From Silene latifolia (Eukaryota > Streptophyta > Magnoliopsida > Caryophyllales > Caryophyllaceae), in NCBI RefSeq assembly GCF_048544455.1, contig NC_133532.1, positions 19,222,948 to 19,286,947 on the forward strand: a stretch of DNA of 64,000 nt, given 5' to 3'. The number at the start of each line of letters is the position of its first letter. Positions within the stretch are counted from its first letter, which is position 1. Under the pieces are notes generated by a model. That model saw only the letters and a list, made by a program, of their open reading frames with translations, was not told where the DNA came from and made no database searches. A program made the position numbers and the translations under genes. Below, one piece after another: positions 25,884 to 37,600 of the stretch.

Positions 25884-26257
25884 ATCATATTATTCGTCAA
25901 TACAACTACGGGTTACAATTTAGGTCAGGCTTCCAAATTATGAAATTATGAATTTTAACCAATGTTTTCCCGTTTAATTGAAATTTGTCAAGTTCGAATA
26001 ATTGCAACGTTCCTGACAAGCGAAATTTAACGAGTTTGAAAAGATCTACATTCTCGCTTGGAAAATTTTTGCGGGTCCGAAGAATGGAGTTCTAATCCAA
26101 TACAAAAAGGACAGGTTCGAAAAGCTATTAATATTCCTGTGAAGATCAAAGATTTGAAGAGTGAAGATCGAAAAAATTGAATTTTTATTCTTCTTTTTAT
26201 TATTAGTGGTGCAACTCATGGAATTTAGCAATTGCGATTAATTGAAAAGTTTGGATT
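25884..26257. other. Unassigned stretch upstream of the F-box pseudogene
   Basis: AT-rich, no ORF or repeat that I can support. It may hold the former promoter and 5' untranslated region of the F-box gene. Confidence 0.3.
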
Positions 26258-27359
26258 ATGCTTCAATTTAGAGACTTGAAACATAGATTGTTGTTTCTAA
26301 AAAGAAGATTATTTGCGTGTTTAAAGCCAAGGGCACGGAATGTAGTATCTGATACTCTTCCTTTGGTTACTATAAAACCAAGTTTAGGATTAGATGCTGT
26401 TAATGACGATGTCTTGATCGAAATCTTACTTGGATCTCCCTATCGACGCACTTCATCGTTTCAAATGTGTCTCTAAGACCATCCACATTGGGGTTCTCGT
26501 GCATTTTCACGAGAAATGTGAGAATTGAAGGAACAATAAAAATGATTAAAAAAATGCAAAAGAGGAGAGTGGGTGAGTGAACATTTTCGCCTTTACGAAG
26601 ATTGGTGAAGAGGCAAAGTAGGCCCACAAGTGAATAAAAAATTACATGGATAAGAAAAGTGTGGCTTTCGTTGACCAATAGGAGCTTGCCACGTGGTGGA
26701 GCCAGCCCAACAGCTAAATTACAACGGCTATATACTAAGGTTATTTTTGAGTATAATTAATTAATTAATTTATTTTTTACAAAAAAATAAAATAACTATA
26801 ATCCATATTTTTTTACCTTCTATAAAATGAGCCTAATATCTATATATTTCCTCACACTCATTTTATTTTCTCTCTATTTAATCTCTCCAAATTACATTCG
26901 TGTTTCGTATCTTTATTTAAAATAAGAAAACATTCATGTTTGGTGAATACAAAAAGAGATAAAATTAAAAAATGATTCGAAATTAAAGACCATAAAAAAA
27001 CTAAGAATTTTGATTTTACCTTAATTTATATGAAAAAAACCGTTTCAAAAAAAGAAATTCGAATTTACAATAATAAAGATAAAAATAATAAATTATAAAA
27101 CCAAAAAATTTATATGATTGCAAATAATGATAATAAATTAAAAATAAATATGATAGGGGAAATTTGATGTGGATAATGTGAGGTATAGTAAAGTATGAAA
27201 GAGAAGGAAAGTTGAGTATTTTTTTATGTGTGTTTTTTGAGTCCGTTTTTGAAATAATGCTCAAAAATAAAAAAAATTGTCGTTTTGGGTCGGTTTTGAA
27301 AATAATTATCGAAATGGTGTCCATGTAGGCTCGTTTTTGACGAGCCTGTATGGGGTTTA

Positions 27360-27655
27360 AACACGCCATACGTATTGGGCTGTTTACTTGAAAGAACACG
27401 CCATTACATATGGCGTGTTTAGGCAGTCTAAAATTCAAATCCAAAGTCAGTAGCAACATAAGGAAAGAAAGGGAACACACCATTACGTATGGCGTGTCTT
27501 GTTAAAGAAACACGCCATTACGTATGGCGTGTTTTAGCAGCCCAAAATTCCAACCCAAGTCCGAAGAGTGCGTTATTGGAAGGAAATAGAACACGCCATT
27601 ACGTATGGCGTGTCTTCGCATAATAAACACGCCAATACGTATGGCGTGTTTGGTC
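27360..27655. repeat. Left palindrome array of the MULE
   Basis: Six copies, some degenerate, of a 24-26-base near-perfect palindrome, AACACGCCA + TTACGTA + TGGCGTGTT, at about 27361, 27402, 27473, 27509, 27589 and 27624. Spacers are unrelated and of unequal length. Confidence 0.9.
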
Positions 27656-28160
27656 AGATTTCTTTTTTTTTTTTTTAACAAATGTTGTATTTCCGTCACT
27701 TTCTACCAAATAAAACAAACCATTCACCATCTTCGCCTCACAAACACCTCAAGTGCGATAGAACAAACCTCACTCCCCTTCTTATTTCTTCACCTCACAC
27801 TCATCTCCGGCGAATCTCCGGCATGTCTCCGGCATTATATTGGGTTTTTGCTTTTCAAATTATACATTCTACCTAATTAGCAAGGTAATTTAATTCTTTT
27901 AACTTATTTAATTTCATCTTTTGAATGTAGATTTTTTTTATTTTGTCTTCATTGTTGGTAATTATGTTATTTTGTGCCTAGATCTACAACTTATATGTGT
28001 TAATTTAAGGTTGTTTAAGGAAAACCCCAAATTTTGAAACCCTAATTAGGATGAACGATTTATGATTTTTAATTGTTGTTTAGGTATGTATTTTAGGGAA
28101 CTCGAAATTAGGTTATTGGTAGTTGATTTATACTAAATTTGTTCAATTTTTTTTTATAGA

Positions 28161-30452
28161 ATGGAAATTTGTGATTTTCCTCTTATTTGTTATTGGGATG
28201 GAGAAGTGTTGGAGCAAAATGGATGTGTAACTTATAGAGGAGGGAATCAATGTTTTATTCTAGCTAGCACAAAGATGACATATCTTGAATTAGTTGAAGA
28301 GATATATAAGGGAATCGGCGTTCAAAGTTTGGGTACTCAATTGAAGGTAATGATGAAATTTCCAAGTGCCGGGTGTTTCAAAATTGTACCCCTTAATAAT
28401 GAGGGAGCCTTTAAAGCGTTATGGACAAGTATTCGTCATTCACATGCTCCTTCAATGGACATATTTGTAGAAGTTTCTACTAGTCAAATTGTCACTCCTA
28501 CACCAAGTATTAGGCTAGATGATGTTGCTCAATTTGTTTCACTTGAAACTAATGACGTAAATGATGGGGAATTTTATGGTAACTTAGAAGGTGATGAGAT
28601 TGATGAGGAATTGACAATACTTGATGAGAATTTGTTGGCAAATGAAGAAGATGGTGATGATGATCTTGTCTTTGCTAGTGCTCCCATTGTTGAGTTTAAT
28701 AAGATTGATCAATTAGATGAGGATGAATTGAATAGCTGGAAAACTTGGGAAAATATGGTAAGATATGAACATGGGAAAGAGTTTGCGGTTGGACAGTTCC
28801 CAAACAAAGCTTCACTTAGCGATGAGGTGACATCATATTGTGTTAAAGCAAATCAATTTTTCAAAGTTTCCGAATCAAAGCCTAATACTATTACCTTCAA
28901 ATGTAGCCGGTCTCCTACACCATGTAATTGGCGGTTAAGGGCTACACAAAAAGACTTTCATTCTGAAGTTTTTACCATTGTGACATACAAAGGTCCTCAT
29001 GATGAGTCTTGTGTTTGTGACATGGTACCTCAAGACCACATGAATTTGAAACGAGCATTCATAAGTCATGAGATTCGTAACCTTGTTGAGGGAGATTGGG
29101 GATATAAAGTAAACTCTGTTGTTACTTATATTTTAGATAAGTATGGTTACACAATTTCATACACCAAAGCTTGGAATGCAAAACAAAGAGCAATTGAGGA
29201 AATATTTGGAGATTGGGATAAATCATATGAGTTGCTACCTCGTTTCATGCAAGGCTTAAAAGAATCTAATCCTGGCACTATTGTTCAATTTTATACAACA
29301 CCAACAACGAACCCAAATGTGCAAAAATTCAAGCGTGTTTTTTGGGCATTTAAACCATGTATTGATGGCTTTGAACATTGTCGGTCAGTTTTAAACATTG
29401 ATGGAACCCACTTATATGGAAAGTTCAAGGGAACTATTATGACAGCTATGTCAATTGATGCTAATAATCAAATTTTCCCGGTTGCTTTTGCTATTGTTGA
29501 AGCCGAAAATACCGATAGTTGGCCTTGGTTTATGTCTTGCATAAGAGTATTTGTTACCAAAAGAAGTGGGTTGTGTGTCATTTCCGATAGACACAAAGGG
29601 ATTATGAAAGCAATGAGTGAAGTTGGTAGTGGGTGGGAGGAGCCGTATGCTTATCATAGAGTTTGCATTCGTCATTTGGCTTCAAATGTTAATACAAGAT
29701 TTAGAAATAATGCAGTTAAAGAAATGTTTGGGTCAACGGCAATGCAATTACAAAACAAGAAGTTTGACATAGGATTTCATCGCCTAGGTGAGTTGAATAG
29801 AGAGGCACAACAATATGTTGTTGAAATTAGAATAGAGAAGTTGTCAATTTGCCATGATGGTGGACATAGATATGGAATATTGACTACTAACTTGGCGGAG
29901 GCATTTAATAATGTTCTTAAAGGAGCACGTTTTCTACCCGTAACGGCACTCGTAAAGTTTGCAAGGAAACGATTGATGAAGGGGCTTCATTATAGTCCGA
30001 AGATTACAACCTTGTTGGAGGAAAATTGCCAAAAAGGAGCATACCATAAGGTTGTGGCTTTTAACCATGTCGGAGGGGTGTACCAAGTCACAACACGTAG
30101 AGGTTCTCGACCCATGTCACATGGTAACCATTTGCACACCGTTGATTTATCCAAGAGGACATGTACTTGTAACAAGTTTCAAACATACAAGTATCCATGT
30201 TCACATGTGTATGCCGTTTGTAAAAAGAAGGGTTTAAATGCTACTCAATTTGTGGACATCGCCTATTCTACCGGAGAACACTTAGCTTCATATGCTTCTA
30301 AATTTCACCCTTTGAAAGATGAGGCTTATTGGGGTCCTTACAATGGGTCTAAAATAGTGTGCGATGAGCAAAATAAACGGGGAAATGGAAGACGGAAGAA
30401 TAAAAGATTTCTTAATGAAATGGATGAGAAGAGTAAGAACAAGGTCACATAG
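28161..30452 (+). CDS. MULE transposase (MuDR type), 763 aa, uninterrupted
   Basis: DDE transposase that would cut and paste the MULE. Residues 1-105 form a MuDR-type N-terminal domain (DFPLICYWDGEV). An acidic stretch follows (about 110-190), then the MuDR DNA-binding region (FAVGQFPNKASL, FKCSRSPTPCNWRL, about 208-280). The catalytic core has candidate acidic residues Asp414 (LNIDGTHLYG), Asp476 (VISDRHKG) and Glu580 (NLAEAFNN), plus FPVAFAIVEAENTDSWPWF. A SWIM zinc finger is complete: Cys668, Cys670, Cys680, His682. The tail is basic. The ATG directly follows an AG after a T-rich tract, so an upstream 5'-UTR intron is likely. The length is normal and I see no missing key residue, so this copy may be functional. 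Confidence 0.93.
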   Translation: MEICDFPLICYWDGEVLEQNGCVTYRGGNQCFILASTKMTYLELVEEIYKGIGVQSLGTQLKVMMKFPSAGCFKIVPLNNEGAFKALWTSIRHSHAPSMDIFVEVSTSQIVTPTPSIRLDDVAQFVSLETNDVNDGEFYGNLEGDEIDEELTILDENLLANEEDGDDDLVFASAPIVEFNKIDQLDEDELNSWKTWENMVRYEHGKEFAVGQFPNKASLSDEVTSYCVKANQFFKVSESKPNTITFKCSRSPTPCNWRLRATQKDFHSEVFTIVTYKGPHDESCVCDMVPQDHMNLKRAFISHEIRNLVEGDWGYKVNSVVTYILDKYGYTISYTKAWNAKQRAIEEIFGDWDKSYELLPRFMQGLKESNPGTIVQFYTTPTTNPNVQKFKRVFWAFKPCIDGFEHCRSVLNIDGTHLYGKFKGTIMTAMSIDANNQIFPVAFAIVEAENTDSWPWFMSCIRVFVTKRSGLCVISDRHKGIMKAMSEVGSGWEEPYAYHRVCIRHLASNVNTRFRNNAVKEMFGSTAMQLQNKKFDIGFHRLGELNREAQQYVVEIRIEKLSICHDGGHRYGILTTNLAEAFNNVLKGARFLPVTALVKFARKRLMKGLHYSPKITTLLEENCQKGAYHKVVAFNHVGGVYQVTTRRGSRPMSHGNHLHTVDLSKRTCTCNKFQTYKYPCSHVYAVCKKKGLNATQFVDIAYSTGEHLASYASKFHPLKDEAYWGPYNGSKIVCDEQNKRGNGRRKNKRFLNEMDEKSKNKVT

Positions 30453-30630
30453 TTTGTGTCGTGGTTTAGGCCACAATAAAAAAACTTGTACTATGAGAGT
30501 TAACAATTCACAAGGGTATTCTACTACTTACACTTCTCTTTAATTTTTTTTATTACCATAATTTTTTGTTATTATTTGAACATTTATTTTTATGCTAATC
30601 TAATAATCTTCTTTTAAATGTGTAGGAATA

Positions 30631-31979
30631 ATGGAACAACATCAACAACAAGGCCCGGTGAACCCGGAACTTCTCACACAACAAGAGGTACACAGGAGCA
30701 AGGCAATATTGGAAGGGGGAAACGTTGGTTCCCTCCAATGTAGGTCACACTTAGTTTCGCACAAGGGGTTTTTGGTAAGTGAGCATGTAGTTAATTTCAT
30801 TAGGGACACTCAGTTTTTTTTATTCATAGGTTAGTGGGGTTGAACTTTAATGTGGAATTAATAAGTGCTTTGGTTGAGCGATGGAGGCCGGAAACCCATT
30901 CATTTCACTTGACTATTGGCGAGGCTACTGTGACCTTGAAAGATATTCAAGTGTTGTTAGGGCTACGGATAAGAGGGGATATTGTTAGTGGAACAACCGC
31001 TTATAATTGGCCCTTGTTAGTAACTGAACTCTTAGGCAAAACACCGGGTGATGGAGACCTTAAGGGGGCTTCTTTGAGGATTGGTTGGTTGTTAGAACAA
31101 TTTAGTGGTCTTCCGGAAGATGCAAATGAAGATGTTCTACATCAATATGTGAGGGCATATTTGCTTCTCTTAATGGCAACTATCATGTTTCCGGATAAGA
31201 GTGGTAATGACATTCAAGTTGTTTATTTGCCTTTGTTGAGGGATTTGACCAACTTAGATAATTACTCTTGGGGAAGTGCCGTACTTGCTACTTTATATTG
31301 CAATTTATGTAGAGCAAGCAACGTGAAGTCCAAAGACATTGGAGGTCCTCTTGTTCTATTGCAATTGTGGGCATGGGAGAGGATTAGTATTGGTCGACCT
31401 ACACTCATGAGACCCGTTAATGCTACTCATCATGGACCGAACCCATTAGGTTCTCAACATCAAATAAGGATTGACTCATTGGGTCGTAGGTGGGTAAGTG
31501 TGAATCGTAAGAGGCCGGAAGGGGTGACCACACTAATTGGGTATAGGGATGCTTTTGATTCAATGCGACATGATCAGTTTACATGGCAACCTTACACCCG
31601 ACAGATTTTGTCTTTTTTGCCCGAGTTTTGTTATGATGACTCCGACGATTGGACAGTGATGGCACCTATGATTTGTTTCGACATTGTTGAGTGGCATTTT
31701 CCTAATAGGGTAGCTCGTCAATTTGGGTGGAAACAATATATCCCTTTAAACTCTAATACCGAACCTAACTTGCACAAAGTTGACAAAAGGGGTGCCTGTT
31801 CACGGAATTGGATAGAAAAACATCAACCCTACATATCAAATTGGGTTAGGAGGGGTGATTTTCGGTTCCGTGGTGTAGAGGATGATATTGAAATGAGCTG
31901 CTACGACCCTTACATGGTTTGGTACCGGGATCGCACTATTCTTCGCTTAAACCCTTTCCCCCCACAAGCTACTTATTAA
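30631..31979 (+). CDS. Plant mobile domain (PMD / aminotransferase-like) protein carried by the MULE
   Basis: The first part (30631-30834) gives GPVNPELLTQQEVHRSKAI, a typical PMD N-terminus. The main part (to 31979) gives ALVERWRPETHSFHL, GEATVTLKDIQVLLGLRI and LLLMATIMFPDKSGN, the hallmark PMD segments (PF10536; relatives are MAIN, MAIL1 and PP7-like proteins). The frame changes at a run of eight T near 30815, so either a short intron or a one-base slip separates the parts. It lies 180 bases after the transposase stop, same strand. PMD sequences are known passengers of plant MULEs and gypsy elements; the role here is unknown. It could be spliced further to exon-like sequence from 32093. Confidence 0.75.
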
Positions 31980-32092
31980 GCACCATTTGGAGCCACACAA
32001 TATCTTGTAAGTACACTTAATATACTTGTCTTTTAATTCTTAACCAATATATCATAAAATGTGATTTTCTTATACTACTTATTTTGTTTTAG

Positions 32093-32536
32093 GCGCATGG
32101 TTTCGTCAATGTCCATGATACATGTGATAAGGAGCTTCGACAAATGCCTCTTGAGGTGCCTCCTCATTTCCGCACAATGGTTTCACACCTACGGGACTAC
32201 TCCTCTCAATCGCTTGAACATGTAGGCTATTCCCATCTCTTTCAACCAACCATAGAACCAAGGGAATAAAGTTCACCAATGGTTCAAGAGTCCCTCGACT
32301 CAATGAATGTGGATGACGATGCACCTTTGGTTCAATACACTAGGAGGGCTAGACGCTCTAAGTCTTCCATGCCGGCTAGACACTCTATGTCTTCCATGCC
32401 TTCCATGTCTTCATTGCCGGCCATGTCTTCAATGCCTACCATGTCTTCAATGTCACCCGTCAATGAACAAGGTACCCCGAAGCCTAAGAAAGGGTTTTGG
32501 AGTCGCATTCGAGGAAAAAGCAAGAAGAAGACTTGA
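32093..32536 (+). CDS. Possible 3' exon and small basic ORF after the PMD gene
   Basis: After an intron-like acceptor at 32092 the sequence reads AHGFVNVHDTCDKELRQMP and stops at 32270. A separate 85-aa ORF (32279-32536) begins MVQESLDSMNVDDDAP, holds a run of MSSMP-type repeats, and ends in a Lys-rich tail (WSRIRGKSKKKT). Basic ends like this could be nuclear targeting tails. Whether it is the true C-terminus of the PMD protein by splicing, or a separate product, cannot be decided from sequence. Confidence 0.4.
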
Positions 32537-32792
32537 TGACTTGATGTAATAGTTAGAGGATTAATGTATTTGACATTTTAGATGGTTAATTTGTTTGACA
32601 TTTTAGTTGTAAAACTCAGAATTTAATCCCCTTGTGCGAAGCTTATGTGGTGTGTAAACTCGGTTTTTATTTTTAATAGGCAATGGTTTGTGTTGTCCTT
32701 TGCATTGTTGAGTTTGGTTTTCTTTTTTGGCAAGGGAATGAAATGAGGACGAAGGGAATTTGTCTAGCGATGAAAAAAAAAGGAAACTGGAA

Positions 32793-33050
32793 GAACACGC
32801 CATATATAATGGCGGGTTTCAAGAGGAAGACACGCCATTACGTATGGCGTGTTTAATATTTGAGATTTTATCAGCTACTGGAAAGGGGTTAAAAATTGTG
32901 CTGCTTAAACACGCCATAGCTAATGGCGTGTTTTCTTCTTAAGACACGCCATACGTAATGGCGTGTTTCCTTTGCTTATTTTGTTCAGCTACTGCCTTGG
33001 GTGGAATTTTGAACTGCATAAACACGCCAATACGTATGGCGTGTTTAAGC
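32793..33050. repeat. Right palindrome array of the MULE
   Basis: Five copies of the same ACACGCCA...TGGCGTGT palindrome at about 32793, 32829, 32907, 32942 and 33019, mirroring the left array and lying just inside the right TIR. Confidence 0.9.
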
Positions 33051-34273
33051 CCCATACAGGCTCGTCAAAACCGAGCCTACGTGGACACCATTTCGATAAA
33101 TATTTTCAAAACCGACCCAAAACGACAATTCTTTTATTTTTGAGCATTATTTCAAAAACGGACTCGTGTTTTTTTGATGTTTTTTGGTGAAATTTTGATG
33201 GTAAGTGGAAAGGTGAGGTGGATAGTGAATTGAAGAGAGATAAGGTGAAAAGTGTAGAGTGAAAATTGGTGAAAATTTCACCATTGCAGATGGTCTAAGA
33301 GATGGTTTTCGCTTATTTCTGCGCCTTCCTTTGCTTGCTCCTATATTATCACGCATCCTCGTTCATCTCATCGTTTTCTAATTAAATCCCGCCGATCATC
33401 TAATGCTGCAGACTATTGGACCTTGTCAGCTTGCTGATGTTGATGCTAATATTGATGATGTTGTCGCCTTTTCTTTTGATTTCATTCCAGCAATAAGAAT
33501 TGGGGCGGCAAACAAGATGCTGCAGGGTCTAAGCGTGATGGGTACTTCTGATGGTTTAGTTTTACTCGAAGCCTGGTTTCAGTACGCAGCTCAGACTTTC
33601 CCGTATCATACTACTCTCTATGTGTGCAGCCCAGTGCTTCAGCAATGGATGGAACTACCTTTACCCGACTTCACATATGGATATCATCATGTTGGCTTCA
33701 CTTGCTACTACCTACATGCAGACGCAGACGCAGACAGACAACCACTGAAGCCTACGCGGGTTTGGACTAATAATAATTCTACTCCTACTAACTATGACCC
33801 GAACAAGATTGAGTTCACTGTTGTACTCTTCCTGCAGAATAAGGAGCTGGATGGATTTATTATATATGTTTTTTACTCTTGCTGTGGCGGCATTGCTGAT
33901 TGGCGTGTATTCCACGTCCCGTATCCTTATGGGCACACTTTTGTGCCTGAGTGCGGATTCAAGAAAGCGACCTTCTACAATGGAGTGTTTCTATTAGATA
34001 CTTTCAATGGGATTGCTGCATATGACCCTTTTAATAAACTTCTTAGTATATCCTAGTCGGGTGGACTTCGAATATCAGCATTTCATTGGAGCTGACAGAG
34101 AGAAGGCTTATTTGGTGGATGATACTAAATTATGCATTTATCGCCTCGACATGAGTACTAAGTCTCTACTACATGTCTGTTCACTACCTTGTGAAGAAGG
34201 TGTTCCACAATTTATTTGCGATGTTCAACCGTATATGTGGCTAGCTCGTCTGCCACGTAGACACGAAGCATAA

Positions 34274-34419
34274 GTAGCTCAAGTTCTCGGAGATCTAGTT
34301 GTGAGTACTAATGTCAGGCTGGCAAGTGCCATTTACAGAGACGTAATGACACTAACAATGTTCTGGTCTTAACCAACATTCAGCGGACTGTTGAGTCTCG
34401 CAATTACCTCTCTCTAATA
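34274..34419. other. Short flank between the F-box pseudogene and the copia element
   Basis: No gene seen; probably the former 3' region of the F-box gene. Confidence 0.3.
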
Positions 34420-34644
34420 TGGGCCGACCCAACAGTCAAGCCTACCCATTACCCATAAGCCTTTAACGGCTAGTAGAGAACAATATGGCAACCAATTCTC
34501 CTTTGCCATATTTGATATATTCCATATAATTGTTTATAGCTTAGTATCTTTGTATATATATATACTTTGAACTTGTGTACATTGCATCATAATAATACAA
34601 CGCAGCAATTCTATTCTCTGTATCACATTTTCTATGCATTCCTA
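34420..34644 (+). repeat. 5' LTR of the copia element
   Basis: Starts TGGGCCGACCCAACAG; near-identical to 39311-39538, with a TA microsatellite of different length. Confidence 0.85.
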
Positions 34645-37600
34645 ATATTACTCATTCATAATATGGTATCAAGCTAGGGTTATTTCCCGACGAATCAATT
34701 TTTCTTCCGAACTCCTTCCTCTTTTTCGATCCAAATGACGAACTCAACTACTTCCCAAACTGTCGAAACTCCAACTCCACAAAACTACTCCATCATTCAC
34801 GTTGAAAATACGGGAACGAACATCACAAATATCGTTTTCAACGGCACGAACTACGATGAATGGGCACGGTCTTTTCACCTTGCTCTACTTGCAAAGGGGA
34901 AAGACGGATACATCGACGGGTCAATCAAAAAGCCTGTTGAAACCGCGACTGATTTCCCAACCTGGCGGTCTACTAATGCTCTAGTAACCGGTTGGATTTT
35001 CAATTCAATCGAAACATCCACTCGTCGTACGATTTCGACTCGGCCTGAAGCACGACAGGTATGGACCGATATTAAAAATCGCTTTTGCGAAAGTAACGAT
35101 GCACGTGTATATCGTCTGCAGGCAGATTTACTTGCGTGTCGTCAAGGCCCTACCGAATCCCTCATGGCCTATTATGGTCGTATAACTACAATATGGGATG
35201 AAATGCTCGCTTTCGATCCACTGCCGTCCTGCTCCTGTAACCCATGTCGCTGTGATTGGGTGGCTATTATGGACGCTTGACGCGAAAAAAATCGGGTATG
35301 CGATTTTCTTTTGGGCTTAGATGATCGATTTGATAATGTCCGTTCCAATATTCTTGGAACTAATCCCCTCCCTGGTCTCGACATAGCATATAATCGCCTC
35401 CTTCAGGCTGAGAGTATCCGTGACATTCATACTGCCAAACCCGAACCGCGTCCTGATGTGATGGCTTTTGCTGCTCGGGTTAATACTGGACCTCGAAATG
35501 GGGGGGAGGAGGAAACCGTGATCAGTCCCGTTCCAATATCTCAGGCACACGACCCTTCTGTTTAGCATGTCAACGTAATGGACATTTATGGCAAAAATGC
35601 TACCGTGTTAATGGAGACTTTCCGAAATGGTGGGGGGATCGACCTAGGGATCGTATTTACCTACCCCCTGGTGCGACTGACCTTAGTCAGGCAGTGTTCG
35701 TCCCCGATGAACAAGGACGCGCGAAATATGCTAAAAACAGAGGAAACTCGTCCTCTGGTTCCGTGTCTTTTGGCCATGTTCCTGCCCGCGGAAATGGTGG
35801 TTCCAGCTCCTCGGGTGCTGGTCTTTTAGGCCCTGGACCGAGGGTTCATATGGCCTCAGGTACGCCGGTTCCGACAGGTGCTGCTGCTGCATCATCAACT
35901 CGTGGGGGTCCGACTTTAATCACCGATCAGCTAGACCTTAATAACCTCAACCCGAACGATCTTGCTGAAATAACTCAATGGTGGAAATCCAGAAAACTCG
36001 AAACATCCGATCGTCTCAATGGTAACTTTTCTACTTTAACTTGGATTATCGATACAGGTGCTTCACATCATATGTCCGGCTGTTTTTCTCATTTTTCTAA
36101 TGTTCGAAATATCGCCCCTTTGAGTGTTGGATTACCAAATGGAAACGTTGCCTTGGCCACTCAAAGTGGTGATATTAAATTATCACCCCGTCTTATTTTA
36201 CGTAATCTTTTATATGCTCAACATTTAAATTGTAACTTAATTTCCATCTCAAGTTTATTACTTGACTCGTCTCTTACTATTCAATTTTCTCAACAACTTT
36301 GTTTGATTCAAGACCGTTCCTCGAAGATGGTGATTGGAGCGGGTGAACAAGTTGATGGATTATATTTTCTCAAAAGAGTGCTCCAGGATCCGGTGCAAGC
36401 CTATAATACCCTCGCCATCGACAATGTTGAATTATGGCACCGTAGGTTGGGACACCCTTCAACTACCATTTCTCGTTTTTTGCCTATTTCAAATAAATCA
36501 AACTCTTCTGATTCTTCATTTCATAGTAAGCATTGTGACGTTAGTCTCCGTGCTAAACAAACTCGGTCACATTTTCCGATAAGTTCAAGTATTGCTAATG
36601 CTAGTTTCGATTTATTACATTGTGATTTATGGGGTCTTTACTCCGAAAATGCGTCATGTGGGTCCACATATTTTTTAACAATTGTTGACGACTTTACTCG
36701 ATCCACATGGGTTTACTTACTCCGACGGAAAAGTGATACTCGAAAAACTTTACTCAATTTCTTTGCTTTAATCGAACGACAATTTAATAAGAAAATTAAA
36801 ATTTTTCGAAGCGACAATGGCACCGAATTTCGATGTTTTGAACAATTTTTTAATGAAAATGGGATAATTTTTCAAACATCTATGGTTGATACTCCACAAC
36901 AAAATGCTCGGGTGGAACGCAAACATCGTCACATTTTAAATGTTGCACGGGCCCTTCTTTTTCAAGCAAGTTTACCTATCCTCTTCTGGGGTGAATGTAT
37001 TCTTGCTGCAGTCTATCTTATAAATCGTACACCGAGTTCTATCCATAATGGGAAAACCCCATATGAAATGTTGTTCCAAAAACCCCAACCCATGAGCCAT
37101 ATCAAAACCTTTGGTTGTCTTTGCTATGCGCGAAATATTAATCGCTCCAACGACAAATTTGCACCTAGGGGCCGCAAGTGCATTTTCCTAGGCTATCCAT
37201 TTGGAAAGAAGGGTTGGAAGGTATATGATTTAGACACGGGAGCCCATTTCTCATCTCGTGATGTTGCCTTCATTGAGCACGAGTTCCCATTCCAGTCCCT
37301 CAACATTCACGATATGGAAAACCCTTCATTTCTCCATGACACCCTTCCTTCTGTATTGATCACATAACCATTGCTTCACCCAATGACCTCCCCCACGAAA
37401 ACACAACACTCAACCCGACTACCTCTACCTCTAGTCCGGATACTACCCCATCCACTACGATCCCACATGACCCTCCTCACGACACTCCATAACCAACCAC
37501 TACATCCGACCCAACACCCGATTCCCAACCTAACCCGCAAAACACGACACCCACCCCCTCTCCTAAGGGCAAAGGAAACCGAGTCAAATTCCCTAACACT

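Larger units (their letters stand above)
27239..33165 (+). mobile_element. Mutator-like element (MULE), 5.9 kb, transposase ORF open
   Basis: Terminal inverted repeats of about 150 bp start GAGTCCGTTTTTGAAATAAT and occur inverted at the right end. A perfect 9-bp duplication GTGTTTTTT flanks the element (27230-27238 and 33166-33174), the MULE hallmark. Inside the TIRs come arrays of AACACGCCA...TGGCGTGTT palindromes at both ends. Cargo on the plus strand: transposase (28161-30452), a plant mobile domain gene (30631-31979) and a small 3' ORF (32279-32536). It sits in a PIF-like element in an F-box pseudogene. Confidence 0.92.
26477..33295. mobile_element. PIF/Harbinger-like non-autonomous element, itself split by a MULE
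   Basis: Ends GACCATCCACATTGG and, inverted, GACCATCTGCAATGG, flanked by TAA at 26474-26476 and 33296-33298. Removing one TAA and the element restores the F-box reading CVSKRW across the junction. The element's own sequence is 26477-27229 and 33166-33295, about 0.9 kb, with no transposase. The TAA duplication fits PIF/Harbinger. The MULE at 27239-33165 inserted into it. Confidence 0.7.
26258..34273 (+). pseudogene. F-box protein gene, split by nested transposons and frame-shifted
   Basis: The left part (26258-26476) encodes a basic N-terminus and the start of an F-box (LDAVNDDVLIEILL). In the next frame the F-box continues PIDALHRFKCVSK, and after the 6.8-kb insertion it resumes with RWFSLISAPSFA at 33299. 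The C-terminal F-box-associated region is read at 33403-34056 (LQGLSVMGTSDGLVLLEA, LYVCSPVLQQWMELPLPDF) and, in another frame, to 34273 (ADREKAYLVDDTKLCIYRLD). Frame changes lie near 26440, 33400 and 34050, besides the insertion. F-box proteins are substrate receptors of SCF ubiquitin ligases; this copy cannot make one. The three parts follow one gene order, so they were once one gene. Confidence 0.8.

Noticed and set aside
27360-27655. Regularly repeated palindromes that look like a CRISPR array
   Set aside because: Plant nuclear context, unequal spacers, no cas-like genes, and the same repeats recur at the other end of a MULE. They are subterminal repeats.
29451-30506. Minus-strand ORFs under the MULE transposase
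   Set aside because: Shadows of the 763-aa transposase frame, with no domain of their own.
32332-32523. Minus-strand ORF rich in EDM/GIEDM repeats
   Set aside because: Mirror of the MSSMP repeat in the plus-strand ORF after the PMD gene.
35172-35568. Minus-strand ORFs across the copia gag region
   Set aside because: Antisense readings of the gag and nucleocapsid part; no independent domain.
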